From assembly GCA_029876055.1 (NCBI GenBank), contig CM056874.1, positions 7,998,001 to 8,062,000 of the forward strand: DNA of 64,000 bases, in the 5' to 3' direction. This document shows positions 47,954 through 59,258 of the stretch, piece after piece (positions within the stretch are counted from its first letter, which is position 1; each line of letters starts with the position of its first letter). The notes beneath the pieces were generated by a model, which saw nothing but the letters and a program-made list of their open reading frames with translations, did no database searches and was not told the DNA's origin. The position numbers and the translations under genes were made by a program. This DNA is from Madurella fahalii. Lineage: Eukaryota; Ascomycota; Sordariomycetes; Sordariales.

Positions 47954-49189
47954 CGAATGGGACGATGCTATCCACGTCAAGAACGACGTGTTTGTGCCTT
48001 ACGGCGACTTTTAGCAGGGACGGCCGTGAGGGGTGGAATGAAGAAAAGAGAAAAAAGGAACGATTCGCGCTCTGTCCTTCCCGATATGTGTGAGAAACGT
48101 GGCTGGCGGTGCCTACATTAAGATATGGGACGGGTGACACCAAACGGTCCAATGCGCCTAGGCGATGAAGTCGTTGGAACCACACTACGTGGCTTCCGCC
48201 ATCGAGACTGCGCGACTTCCAGATTGCCAAATTGGGTGCAGCGCGTCTGATCGGACTTGGACTTGGGCGTTGGCCGGTGTCGCTCCTGCGCAAGACAACG
48301 ACGGGCTCGCTAGGTGCTCGGGCAGTTCCCAGACTGATGCTTCGTGAAAGCGTCAGTCGAGGCGGGCAATGCTGGCGACGAAAACGCGGCCCAGATCACG
48401 GCCACATTGGGTATCTAGCGGCAACAAGCTCATCCTGGTCGGCCATGTGTTCCAAAGTTTAGGCACGCGAAAGCGGTTGAGCCATTATTTTACTGTAGGT
48501 CTCCCCAACGATTTTCGCCTCGGCTTCTTCCGCCTCTTCCTGCTTCACCGTCACCTCAGCTGAAACGCCACACAAGTCTAGGCCACATAGGGCTATTTTT
48601 TGGTTGAGAAAGAGAGAGAGTGTGTGTGTTTTCCGGAACTAACCGTTCTCGCGCTATTTAGGGGCTGAAATCACGGTGTGGCGTCTCGCCTCCTGTGTAC
48701 GAAGTATTACGGTACTATTCACGGCAGAAAACGAGTGGATGACACCCCGGGCATTCTCCAGAAGTCCAGCCCCTTGCAGTTTTCTCCAGGCAGAAAGCGC
48801 AAACTCAGGTTCGCGGCGATGACCAATTGCTGGGTCGAAGCAGTATGTGACTCGCTTCTCCATGTCTGCGCCCTGGCCCAAGCCCGATGGCTTGCATCAC
48901 ACCCCGCTCCACAGAGCATGATTGATCACCTTATCTGGTGTCACCGCCAGTTTATTGGCTCCCAAGATTGCCCAGCGCAAAATGTGGCGAGGCAAGATGT
49001 GAGACGCCGCTCTCAAGAAAAATGGTTCTTTCAGCCTTCGGCCTCTGGCGCATTAGGGGGTCAAGAATCGCGTAGATAAAGATGGCCCGCAACCATCCTG
49101 GCGTTGGATCAGGGCCACTTCGTGATTTCCCTCTTCGCTCATAGAGGCATCAATCCACTCGTTTTTGGCTCGCACGAAGCCTCATCGTG
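47954..49189. other. Spacer, no supported gene
   Basis: This region lies between two co-directional genes. It contains an AG/TG dinucleotide tract (about 48610-48629) and frames up to 133 codons without recognisable features. It presumably includes the promoter of the VWA-domain gene. Confidence 0.4.
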
Positions 49190-51513
49190 ATGCATCTCAC
49201 ATCAATCTTCCCAGCGTTGCTGGCCGCCGTCGCGACAGTAACGGCCGTCAGCCCTGGTCTTGCAGCACGGCAGTCAGACGATGGAGGCGCGTTACAGGCT
49301 TGCGCCGACCTCACCATCAGCAGCAATAATGGGGACAGGAAGGTGGCTCTGGTGGTTGACACTTCGAGCTCCATGTTCGGGTCCGACCCGGACAACCTCC
49401 GTCTGGCAGCTGCGCGCGCTCTCAACGAATTTTTGATATCGAACGACGAAGCGGGCGGAGGACGGAATGCGGACCAAGTTGCCGTCGTCGGCTTCGACTC
49501 GTCGTCGTATACTGTGTTCGGGCCTGGCGATCCGGGGGACCCTGCGGCCAATGAAGCCATTAGCTCGATGGACGGCGGTGGCGGAACGTATATTGCCAGC
49601 GGAGTGTACGAGGCTATCGGTCACATAAATGCCATGTCGGGAGCAACCAAGGATAGGAGCGCGATCGTCGTGTTTACCGACGGCTCGGTAAGCCCAAAGA
49701 GAAGGCCAGGGGACCATTCCTTGAGATTCTGACCAAACTGCTCTTTGCATAGGACTCGGATACGCCCGAACTGGTCTCTGCCATCAACGACGCGACAGCT
49801 CTTGGCATTCGAGTTTCGTTTGGTTACCTCGATACTGGGTCGGGCCAGCCAGACGAAGTCTTGCTCGCCTTGCGTGAGTCCAGAGGCGTGTATGCCACCA
49901 TTGCATTCGCGGCTGGCTCGCAAAACTTTGTGAACTACGTCCTCCTCAATGGTCTGACGTACCAGGACAATCCCCAGGGTGCCGGCGACCGCCTTCTCGC
50001 TGGGCTTGGTACGACCCAGTTCGTCAGCGGCTCGGATACCGTAGCCCTCAAATACGGCGCAGAGCAGGGAGAGAATGTCAACTTCACCGTCGTCAGCTTC
50101 ACTGGCGACAGGCTTAGTGTAGAGGCCAAGATGGGCGGTCAGACACTGTACACCACAACCCGCGCTACTTCGTCGGATCAGTTCTTCGAAGTCACCGCAC
50201 CTGGTACCGGACAGCTGGATCTTTTTGTGACATCGCCTGACTCGCCCACCGACGGTTTGTTTTCCGTCCTCACCAACTCCAACCAGCCCATCAAGAATTG
50301 CACTGTCGGCGTCGCCCCCAAGGACGGCGGTCTCACCCCTGGCGCCAAAGCAGGCCTGGCAGTCGGCATCATTGCCGCTGTGGCTGGTCTTGCTGGCGGC
50401 GGCTTCTACGCTTATAAACACTTTCTTGGTGGGAACACAGCTGCACCACCGGGCATGAACACGACTGGGACATCCGGGATGGAAGGGAATCATACCTCGT
50501 TCGACCCAAGAGCCGAGAAATTCCAGCCAGACACAAGCGTCTCGCCGGTCGGACAGCAGCCTCTACACGGCGCTCCAACGAACGGCATGCCCATGGACGG
50601 CTTTGGTTCTATGCCATCCTCCGGCTTTGAAGGAAACGTGACGGGCCAAGATCTCGGGAACGGTGTGCACGGTAATCTACCCTCCGATATCCCTCCCAAT
50701 GGTGGCCCCCTCACCGGTTCCGGCGGTATCCCTACCGCGGATATGCCTCCCACAGGGGCACCGGGAGGCGGCGGCAGCGGCGTCCCGGGTGCCTTCGTCC
50801 CGCCCATGATGCCACCACTCCTGCCGCCAAAGGACCAACAACAGAATTTGCGCGACGCACCTCCTGGAAGCATCCATCCACAGCATACCCAGAATCCCCA
50901 GCAGCCCCTCGCCCCCCATAACCATTATCAGAACCCGGGATTCACCTACCAGAACCAACACCAGCAAACACTAGGCGGCAACCCCGGAGCAGGCTACCAG
51001 CAACCCCTGGGCGGACATCACGGGTACCCCCCGAAGGGCCCTTCCCCGGCAGGCACATCCGGGTCTGGGTTCGGCGCCCCAATCTCGCACGGCGCCGACC
51101 CCAACAACACCACCTGCCACCCCCCGCACCCGAATTCCAACCCAACCAGCAGCCCCGTCAGCGGGAACTCCACCAATGGACAATACTACCCGGCGGGACC
51201 CGACCAGAACCACACCGGCATCGGGCAATGGGATCCGGCGGGGAACCGCGTCAGCCCGCCCCCTCCTGCGGGAGGGGGACAGGTGGCGCAGCAGGCGCCG
51301 GGGCTCACCGTCCCCGGCCCGCCGGGGTGGCAGCAGGCCAGCGACGACAAGCATCGCCACCACCACCACCATCCGTGGCTGGCGCCGGACATGTCGTGCG
51401 AGCATCCGGCGTGCGAGCTGAACCAGCCGGGCCACGTGTGTCTTCCGAACCGGCAGACGTGCGGGTGTGTCTGTAGGGATGCAGGGTGTCCTCTCCGGAG
51501 GAGGGGGTGGTGA
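49190..51513 (+). CDS. Surface protein with VWA domain, one membrane span, Pro/Gly-rich tail and Cys-rich end
   Basis: The CDS is join(49190-49687, 49753-51513), 752 aa, with a 65-base intron (GTAAGC..TAG). Signal peptide about 1-26, then a von Willebrand factor A domain: VALVVDTSSS with the DxSxS metal site at 57-61, VAVVGFDSSSYTVFG and IVVFTDGS just before the splice. A beta-rich region follows to about residue 350, and a single membrane span (AGLAVGIIAAVAGLAGGGFY) at about 366-388. The remaining ~360 residues are Pro/Gly/Asn/His-rich, with a KHRHHHHHPWL stretch. The last ~35 residues have eight Cys in pairs (CEHPAC, CGCVCRDAGC), likely metal-binding or disulfide-linked. The layout suggests a receptor or adhesin with a long cytoplasmic tail, but no known fungal protein of this layout comes to mind. 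It converges on the SET gene. Confidence 0.85.
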
Positions 51514-52363
51514 AGTGTGTGTAATGTACATTGGGCGGATGGGGGAATTCGGATGCGGATCTTGCTTTGAGGAGTGGGTGGGCTTTTGGGAGTTCGCGTG
51601 GGAGTGTTGGCTCTGCGGGGGATTGTAGTATGGCGATGGAGTGGTGAGGACGTGGTTAATGTGGGTGGTTGCCAGCAACAGATTGGGGGATTTTCCTGTG
51701 CTAAGGTGTTGCTAGGGGTACGTTGGCCGTCGGAGGTTGCGGAGCGGGATACCACTTTGCTTATTAGATTGATATAATTCCCTGGGTAGCTGGCTACCCA
51801 ACTAGGCTCCGAGTCTGAGAGGGCTATATCCAACAGGCTTGACGCTTGAATCCTACTCGGGCGGTACATTGCTCCATGAAGTGAGAGGCTCGCTACTACC
51901 GTTCTCCGAGGTATAAAAAGCAACTACGGCTGAGGTGATGTCAAAAGCATGTAATTCCAATGGATATGACATAACATGCTTGGATATACCCTCCATACAC
52001 GCACCGCACAGCCATCCCACGGACGAAGTTGAGATGATCGCTCCATTAATTATGCATGAGAAGTATGCTACATAACACGCTTCACCATACCGGATGCAAT
52101 CCCACCGCTCCCCTCCCCTCCTTTCCCAACGCTTTAACGCCGCTCCCAGAACATCTGCTCCTGAAAGAGAGCCGAGTGTGTAATGATTGAAGACGGATGC
52201 CGGCCTGGCCACATGACAGCCAAATCAAGAAAACTTCTGACCGTGGATAGGGCGCCGGAGGTCGATTGGTGATTGCAAAGAAACGGTTTCGCAGAGCCTT
52301 TCCCTGTCCCTGTCCCTATTCCTGTCCTTGTCCTTGTCCTTGTCTGGCGAATCAAGGAAGGTA
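51514..52363. other. Convergent spacer with hexamer repeat
   Basis: This holds the 3' flanks of the VWA and SET genes. A hexanucleotide repeat lies at 52301-52342. No gene is supported. Confidence 0.5.
52301..52342. repeat. TCCCTG/TCCTTG hexanucleotide repeat, seven units
   Basis: Seven consecutive hexamers (TCCCTG x2, TCCCTA, TTCCTG, TCCTTG x3) end about 22 bases downstream of the SET gene stop codon, so they lie in its probable 3' UTR. Confidence 0.8.
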
Positions 52364-53587
52364 TCAGCTGTAGATCCCCAATTGCTCGTTTCTCATCCTT
52401 TTGATGTCGTCGCCTGTTAGGGAGCCACACCCGCCGCACTTGCATATAAAGCCGAAGTCCCAATACAACTGGGCAGGCGATCCACCATAGTTGACCGTGA
52501 GCTCGGTGCCCGCTGGGATCACATCCTTGCAGACTGTCAATGTGACCACCCCGGTTTCACCGTCGATAACATACTTAACGTTGCGGGCCGGTTTGCAAGC
52601 ATGGTTGAAACGAGATGCGGTCGCGAAGATTGCGACTACTCTACCCAACACGTGAAAACTAGTGATGTTAACAATAGCATACCGAAAAGGCATATCCTAA
52701 TCCGCGTGGCTCTTGGGAGGCCCGTAGGGAGGCCTATGGAAACTTACGAGTTTCGCTGCTTGATCTTCTCGATCTTGTTGAACTGAGTGCAGTTATCACC
52801 GCAGTGCAGGTTCAAGTAGATCTCCTTCTCGGCTTCGGAAAGCTTGTCAAACGCACTTCTCAGACCGAAGTTATCCGACAGCAGTAGGGGTTTCTCCACC
52901 AGAATGACATCGCCCTTCCTTAGCTCCCTGACGGCAAAGGCACCCAACCCGCCAAGTCTGGACGGTCTGATCTCAAAGAAGCGCTTGAAACCGTGCTTAG
53001 AGACGCCGGAATTGTACAAGTAAGACGATGACGTGGAAAGGGGATTGTTTTGCTTTTCTTTCCCGGCTTCTGGATCACCCGCTTCATCACGCTGCTCGCG
53101 ATTGTCATACGAAGTTGCAATATCCGTTCTAGAATCCTCCGGTTGCAGCTTACGCGGGCCAATCTCGGGCGTCAACTCTACAGCCATGAGAGGAGTGTTC
53201 GAACCTTCCAGTGACAGTGTTCTCGTGGGAATCTTGCCATCGTCACGAACTGAAGTGTTGTGGGCTATTGGCGCAGTCTCTGAGGTGATATCGATATGAA
53301 CACTGCCACAGGTTCCGAATCGGTTGTGCTGCTCGGATAGAGATGACGTCTAGCAAGCGATCAGACGAGCTCATTAACGATTTTGGCAGATACGGCTTTA
53401 TCCGGCTAACCTGTGTGTGATCGGTACAATGCACTCCAGCAGTGAACGCGGCCACTGAGGCTGCATCATAGGGCCAATCTGCAGAACACGCGGCTAGAGC
53501 ATCGCCAAAGATGTCATGCTCATCGCTGGGTAATTCGGGGGTAAGGCTGTGGTCGATAATGTGGCCACCCCAGGATGGCATGGTCAT
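52364..53587 (-). CDS. SET-domain protein (SMYD-like lysine methyltransferase family), three exons
   Basis: The CDS is complement(52364-52658, 52748-53349, 53411-53587), 357 aa. Introns of 61 bases (GTTAGC..TAG) and 89 bases (GTAAGT..TAG) restore one frame. The 5' exon encodes MTMPSWGGHIIDHS and joins TDHTQ to TSSLSEQ. The first ~165 residues are acidic/Ser-rich and unstructured. The SET domain starts near 183 (FEIRPSRLGGLGAFAVREL, GDVILVEKPLL) and includes SFHVLG after the second splice, the signature SRFNHACKP (275-283), AGTELTVNYGG and a post-SET zinc motif C-x-C-x2-C (332, 334, 337). These proteins transfer methyl groups from S-adenosylmethionine to lysine, often on non-histone targets. 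The substrate is unknown. The second acceptor site was chosen to keep frame; an earlier TAG acceptor leads to a stop. Confidence 0.88.
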
Positions 53588-56500
53588 ACTCTAGGCCGGT
53601 TCAACAGGCCAGTTGTGCTTGGATGGGATAGGGAGGCAACTATGTAGTACATGGTGAGTAATTCATTTCGAGCATGATCCTGCCTTTTACCCAAGCATGA
53701 CGAATCAACTGAGAGCGGCACTTACTAGCACTGATTGTGAAAGGAATTCTGGCTAGGTATAGTTTTCCGCCCTTATGGCGGGAGAGGAGCAACGGCTGGT
53801 TGTCTTTCAAAGAAACCGAAGAGATTGTGGCAGGTTACCAGCGAAAGAAGTCGCAGTTGGTGAGAGTAGCGCGGGAGGTGGGGGGGAAAGAGCTGTTGAT
53901 AAACCGTCTTCTGGGTTGTATCTGGCGGAGTCCGTGCTTGGATGTTCGAGGTTTGCTGGCAAGAAGAGTGGCATGGAGCCTTGTTCACTGGTCTGTCTGG
54001 TATGCACTGCGGATGCTGGGGTAGTATTGATGGCTCAAAATCTAGTTGCTTACCGGGATCGAGCGCCTTGGTGGATGCAGGAAAGGAGCATGTAAGCTCC
54101 AGTGTTAATGAGTGTGAGCGATGCCGTTTGGTTGTCAAGAAATACTGCCGCAATGGCGACCGTGAAGAGGAAAGGCTACGACCAGAAAGAAGTAGAAAGC
54201 AGTAGAAAGCAGTAGAAGCCAGTAGAAAGCAATATAGCTAACGATTGAAAAGTAAAAGTTTGCTCGCCCGTGTAGGGTTGGTACCTTAGTCTAAGCTTAT
54301 TTGCAGGAGAATTTACTATAAATTGGTGGATGCTAAGGCTCTGAAAGATTATACAACCATTTTCGTCCAATATCGAGCGAAAGGTCTGTACGTTGGAAAG
54401 TGCAAGAAGAGAAGCAACACTAAGGTAAGAAAACTTGGCTGTTCTGTGCTTGCCGTTGCCAACGGGTTTCTATGACTCTTGGGAATTTGCGAAGCTCATT
54501 TCTCAATGAAGAAGATGTAGAAAGCCGACTGAACTCGACCCACCACGGCGCGGCCTCCTCACTATTCTCGCGAGGGACAGTATTTAAAAGATGTCCAAGT
54601 TCATAGGGTCTGACTGCTCTGGTGCCTGATCTTGTGTTGCGCTGGATGAAAATGAGGGTGAGTGCAGAGCAACCCCATCGTTCTTTCCAGTCATGTCACG
54701 GATCCTGACAAGCAAGCGTCTCCTCGCCTCCTCACATCACTAACGTTCTCTACGGTTCGTAAAATACTCGTATTTAGAAGCCTTATGTTTCTTGCAGATA
54801 TCGAGGTCTTAGCAATGTTGTGAACATTTCGGTATTTTGAACCTCGAACCAGTTGGAGGACCACTGCCATTGTAATCAGCTCTCAGATCTTCGCAACGCA
54901 AAGCATAGGAGCACACCACTTCTGCATCAGCTGTCAAGCGAGTACCGCTGCTGGTAGTACCAGTGGCGGCACAAGGTGCTTTGCCGTATTTTCTTGTTTC
55001 TCTGACTCGAGGACTAATTTTGACTGGCAAAACAGTAACCACATGTAATAGTGGGCTTCTTCTTGACAGAACGGTTACTTTGTAAACTATTACGCTATAA
55101 GGAGGCCTAAACAGGTCTCGGTACGCGCTCGTTGCAGCAGATGGTCCCGAAATGTCCTGCAACGGGTTCAAAGGGCCTCCTGCAAGACACAGTTGCCGTA
55201 GTTACTGAGGGACTAGGAAGTCCGCATTTACTTTGTCTTGAAACTGAGACGTTGATAGAGAAGCTGGCGGGGGAGAAAGAAAGATTGAAACATTCGTGGT
55301 TGGCCAACTCTTCTTGGAGCTAGGAGAAAAGATGACCGTAGCTACCTAGTCTTGGTGGGATGAATGGATGCTAAACTCATCCAACTCCCTGGCCTTATTC
55401 GTTTCGTTTTTCTATAATCCATAATATTCTTGTAGCTTGACGGACACAACGCAACCGGCTAGCTTCGGCCCCGTCGATTTAAATCTATAACGACGATGGC
55501 TCTGTGCGTGCCGAGGAACGGCATGGTGTGGGAAGATATGGCTGCGGAGGTTCGAACCTCGTTCCCAGGCGGCGCCAAACAAAGAACCCTTCATATACCC
55601 CCAACACCGCCCGGCGTTCGAAACCATGGGGTGTGTCTGCCGGCCTCGGTCTTGTCAGGAGGTGGACCATTAGGACTTGTAAAGTTTCGTGTGGTACCAC
55701 GGCGCCATATCCTAAATGTCGCCGAGGACAATTCGGAGGTGTCAGGTCAGTGAGAGTATTCTGCATACTGGGATTAGACCTTCTGTTGCCGTTACCGCTT
55801 GAAACTGTGAAGATCGGGCCGGCCAGCATTCATGCAGACTTACATACAAATTAGAGGAAACGCCGCGGGTAGCAAGATGGTCGTCATCAGATCAAGTCAG
55901 CGTAGACACGAGAGACCCAACTAGGGGAGGGAAGCTTTCGAGCAATCAGTGGCAGGGAGGCCAAACGTCCGACTTCAATATTCCTGTGTCTTTCGTCAAA
56001 GTAACGGTAGATTTGAGATAAGAATCGACCATGTGCAGCAATAATTTGCTCCCACCACATAGGTTGCGACGATTAGAATAACGCGCTAAACACGGGTTGT
56101 CGAAGCCTCTTACTGTGAGTTGGAGCTGCCGGGTCAACATTGTATTCAACTAAGGCGAAGTTTGCGCGGGGCCTGGGAGTTGATGGTATCCAGGCTGGCA
56201 AGAAAGAGCGACGGCCAGACGGTTTCTGATCGACAGCGGAAGAACTGCCCTCCGTTCCGTGGATCAAGGAGAGCTCGGCGTGAGTGATCGGTAGTAAATG
56301 GGCGCTTACATTTCGATTTCGCATCGAGAAGCTGGCCGACACAAACTGAGCAAAACGATGGGCGGCAGCCGGTGTCGCCTGCCTTTTCCAATCTGGCCGC
56401 ACGAAGCAGGCCCTTCGTTCCGGCCCCACAGGTACTGTACCTAGCAGTCCCCCATCGCACCGCTATGCGTCATGCATGGATACCTGTTTTTGCCTCTGAA

Positions 56501-59258
56501 GTCTTCCAACTAGCCCCTGTGCCTTTCGACCCCAACGGTGATTCCCGCCCACCGCATCGGGAACGGTGCGCGCTTTGATATTAGACCGTCTTTTCTATAT
56601 TCGGCCTCCTAATACCCGAGATCAAACCCAGGGATTTTCGGAATTTCGTGGGCTTCAGAAACGCGTGTCACAGGCACTTGGGATTACAGATTGTGTCGAC
56701 GCCGTGTCTCTGGTGCCAGGGCTGTTCTTGATTCAGAAGTTTGAATTTTACTCGCCCATAGCGGCTCGGACAACTGGCAAATCACAGCCGGCGAGATTAG
56801 CGCACCAACAACAAAGCATTATGGAGCAAACAATGCTATTTCTTCTAGGACCCGACGTCTCCTAGAATTTCGCTTCGGCAAACATGCGCTTGCCCGAGCC
56901 ACCCCCAAGCCCCCGAGCGTCTCGACCCACAAAGGAGATACGTGCAAGCGACGGCATGATGATGCTTTCCATCCCATGCTACGCTACTGGCTTGCTTGCA
57001 AATGTGGAACTCTCCCGATCCTGTGAGACGCTCTCTAACTGCGCGAATTCCGGTCGACTCCCCTGGTCTTGAGAATGGCGGGGATAATGAGGTGCCACGT
57101 CAGAGTTTGTGGCTCGCAGCCCTGTGGTCCCAGGTAACGTAGTACTCTGTCTCCCAACAGCCATCCACGCCCAGGTCTGGACACAAAATTCGACAAGCAA
57201 AAAGGTGTCATTGTATAAGAAGTGAGATTGCGACACTCCGTGTCAATTCTCGCGGGAATGCGCGGGGGAAGTGAGACCAGGGAAGATTAGAGAGCGGAGA
57301 TTCGAGCCGAGAAAAGAGGAGATGACTTTCAGAAGTACTCCCCATCAACTCCTGGCGTCCTCCAGTGAGTTCGGTGACCGAGGGTCTGACCCGGCAGTCT
57401 GGCTCAACCAATCAGGCAACGATACCGACCGCCTGGGTACACTGTGCTCTGGCGTGAAAAGCTGTGTTGCGATTGGCTTACACGAGGTTGCCAAGCTCTG
57501 TTGGCTCTTGATGTTGTTTGGGCGCGGAAAAGCCTCTCCTCCTATAGGCCGCATCGCGAGCCTTCAATCTGCACAACCTTCTTCTTGAGCAATGAACCCC
57601 TCTTGGGCGTTGCATGTGCGGGATCTTCGTAGGTCCTCGACCGGATGCTCTGCTGATCTGCGGAGCCCAATCTGTTGCGATTGACTGATGCAGCATCCTC
57701 GTTCTCGCATGAAGCGCGTATTGCGGCACCCAGCCTAGCACTTCAGGTTCCCGACTCGCAGATAGACATAATCGGTAGATAGGAAAGGTCGGACGAGCAG
57801 GTCAGAATGATGATTCTTCGAACGTGTAACCTGGTCAGCTGTCGGCTGTCAGCAGCAGCAGCTGCAGCAACAACAACAAACAGTCTGGGGCGTGGGCAGG
57901 TTGACAGGAGTTCTTCGCTGTCGTTTCGTACTGTGTAACAGTGCGCGAAGAAGCTGCAGGGATTTGTTTGACCAGGGCGGCTGCCAACAGCACCCTGCAG
58001 CGTTAAATCGGGGCGCACTCCTGCTTCCCAACAAGGCTCTGCGCAAGATTGCTCGCGCACCCTGGTCAAGGGTGCTCAGAAGGAAGACTGCGAGTCGGAA
58101 AACAAGGTAAGAAAAGAGAATAGAAAGAAAGGAAAAGAAAAAGGTCTAGGTGATGATACTGCACCTGTCTATCTGGTGAGGAGTTGCCCGGTGTGAGTAC
58201 CTCATGACAGGCGGGTATCGGGCCCGCAATTCCCATGAGCAACCGTCCCGTGTCGCTTCCCCCAAAACTCGTTAGTCGTCCGGCGTTGGCTTCTCACTTC
58301 CATCCTTCCTCCCGCTTCCCCTTGTCTTCCTCCTTCCAACACCCCAAGACGCTTGCTCGTTCGAGACATGGGAGCTGCGTGAGGATCCACCATCGCATAT
58401 GTATCGGCGAACGATTGCGCTTCGTCTCACCGTTTTTATTTCCGTTCAACGCCGTTGATAGAAACTGGGGTTTCAAAGGAGTGCCGAGAACGCTACCCAC
58501 TTAACTTCGATACCCTCCTGCAAGTCCACCCAAGCCACGGTGCATCGCCAATCACCCCTCGGGGCAGGGTTGCAAGGGCGCACACCCAACCCCCAGGCGG
58601 CCTCGATTGGCGCTTCCGATCCCACAAAGGGCCCAAGAATCCTGGAACCTAGCGCGTGCTTCCATGGGGCTGCCAAGGTACCACCGACCGCGTTCTACAT
58701 CTGTCAGATGATTTCCCCGATCCAAGGACACCCTCCGTTTTCCCTCCCGGAACAACACCTCCCTCTGCATCTAGAGTACAAGCAGCTACCGTTGAAGAGC
58801 GCTTCACAGCCATTAACGTAGCAGATGCGTTGTCTTGGTGTCGTCTATTAGTTCCGCGTTCAGTGGTTCCTGCAGGACACGGAACTTTTTCTTCGCAACT
58901 GTTGCGCGCTGCTGTCTCCGGAGTCTTAGCCAACTGTTTCTTGCCGCCCGCACTGGGACCTAGGCTATCCACGAAGTGGTACGTCTTGGACGACTCAGGG
59001 GCTCTCTGATAGGCGACTGCCTTCGCCCCGGGTCGATCAGCGAACCTAGTCCGAGTCTTTTGCCGGAGACCCCCGTGTCGATGCACCCCGGGCAATAACA
59101 CATCTGCCGTCCCTTCCTCGCAGCCACAGCACACCAGCTTCATAAAGGGGCCCGCGAACCCGCGTCCTCTCGGTCCTCTGCAGATATTCACCTCCTCGGC
59201 CCCTCAACCCCTTTCTCAACAAGCGGTGTCTACATCGGACCCGTTGCACAGCTATACA
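53588..59258. other. 5.7 kb spacer, no supported gene
   Basis: This lies between the divergent SET (-) and F-box (+) genes. Frames up to 180 codons (58649-59191 minus) are antisense to the probable F-box leader and lack any domain. A 10-bp repeat occurs at 54191-54230 and a GTACTGTAC word at 56432-56440. A 14-base palindrome GAGGTTCGAACCTC near 55540 recalls a tRNA T arm, but no cloverleaf forms around it. Confidence 0.4.
54191..54230. repeat. 10-bp tandem repeat AGTAGAAAGC, four units
   Basis: Three exact units and one variant (AGTAGAAGCC) lie head to tail, flanked by related AG-rich sequence. Confidence 0.85.

Noticed and set aside
52681..52690. Earlier TAG acceptor for the second SET intron
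   Set aside because: It leads to an in-frame stop before the conserved SRFNHACKP motif; the acceptor at 52659 restores the SET domain.
55530..55560. tRNA-like T arm in GAGGTTCGAACCTC
   Set aside because: The sequence is a simple palindrome; T-stem pairing fails and no D or anticodon arm is found on either strand.
58649..59191. 180-codon minus-strand frame
   Set aside because: Antisense to the presumed leader of the F-box gene; no domain and no promoter context.
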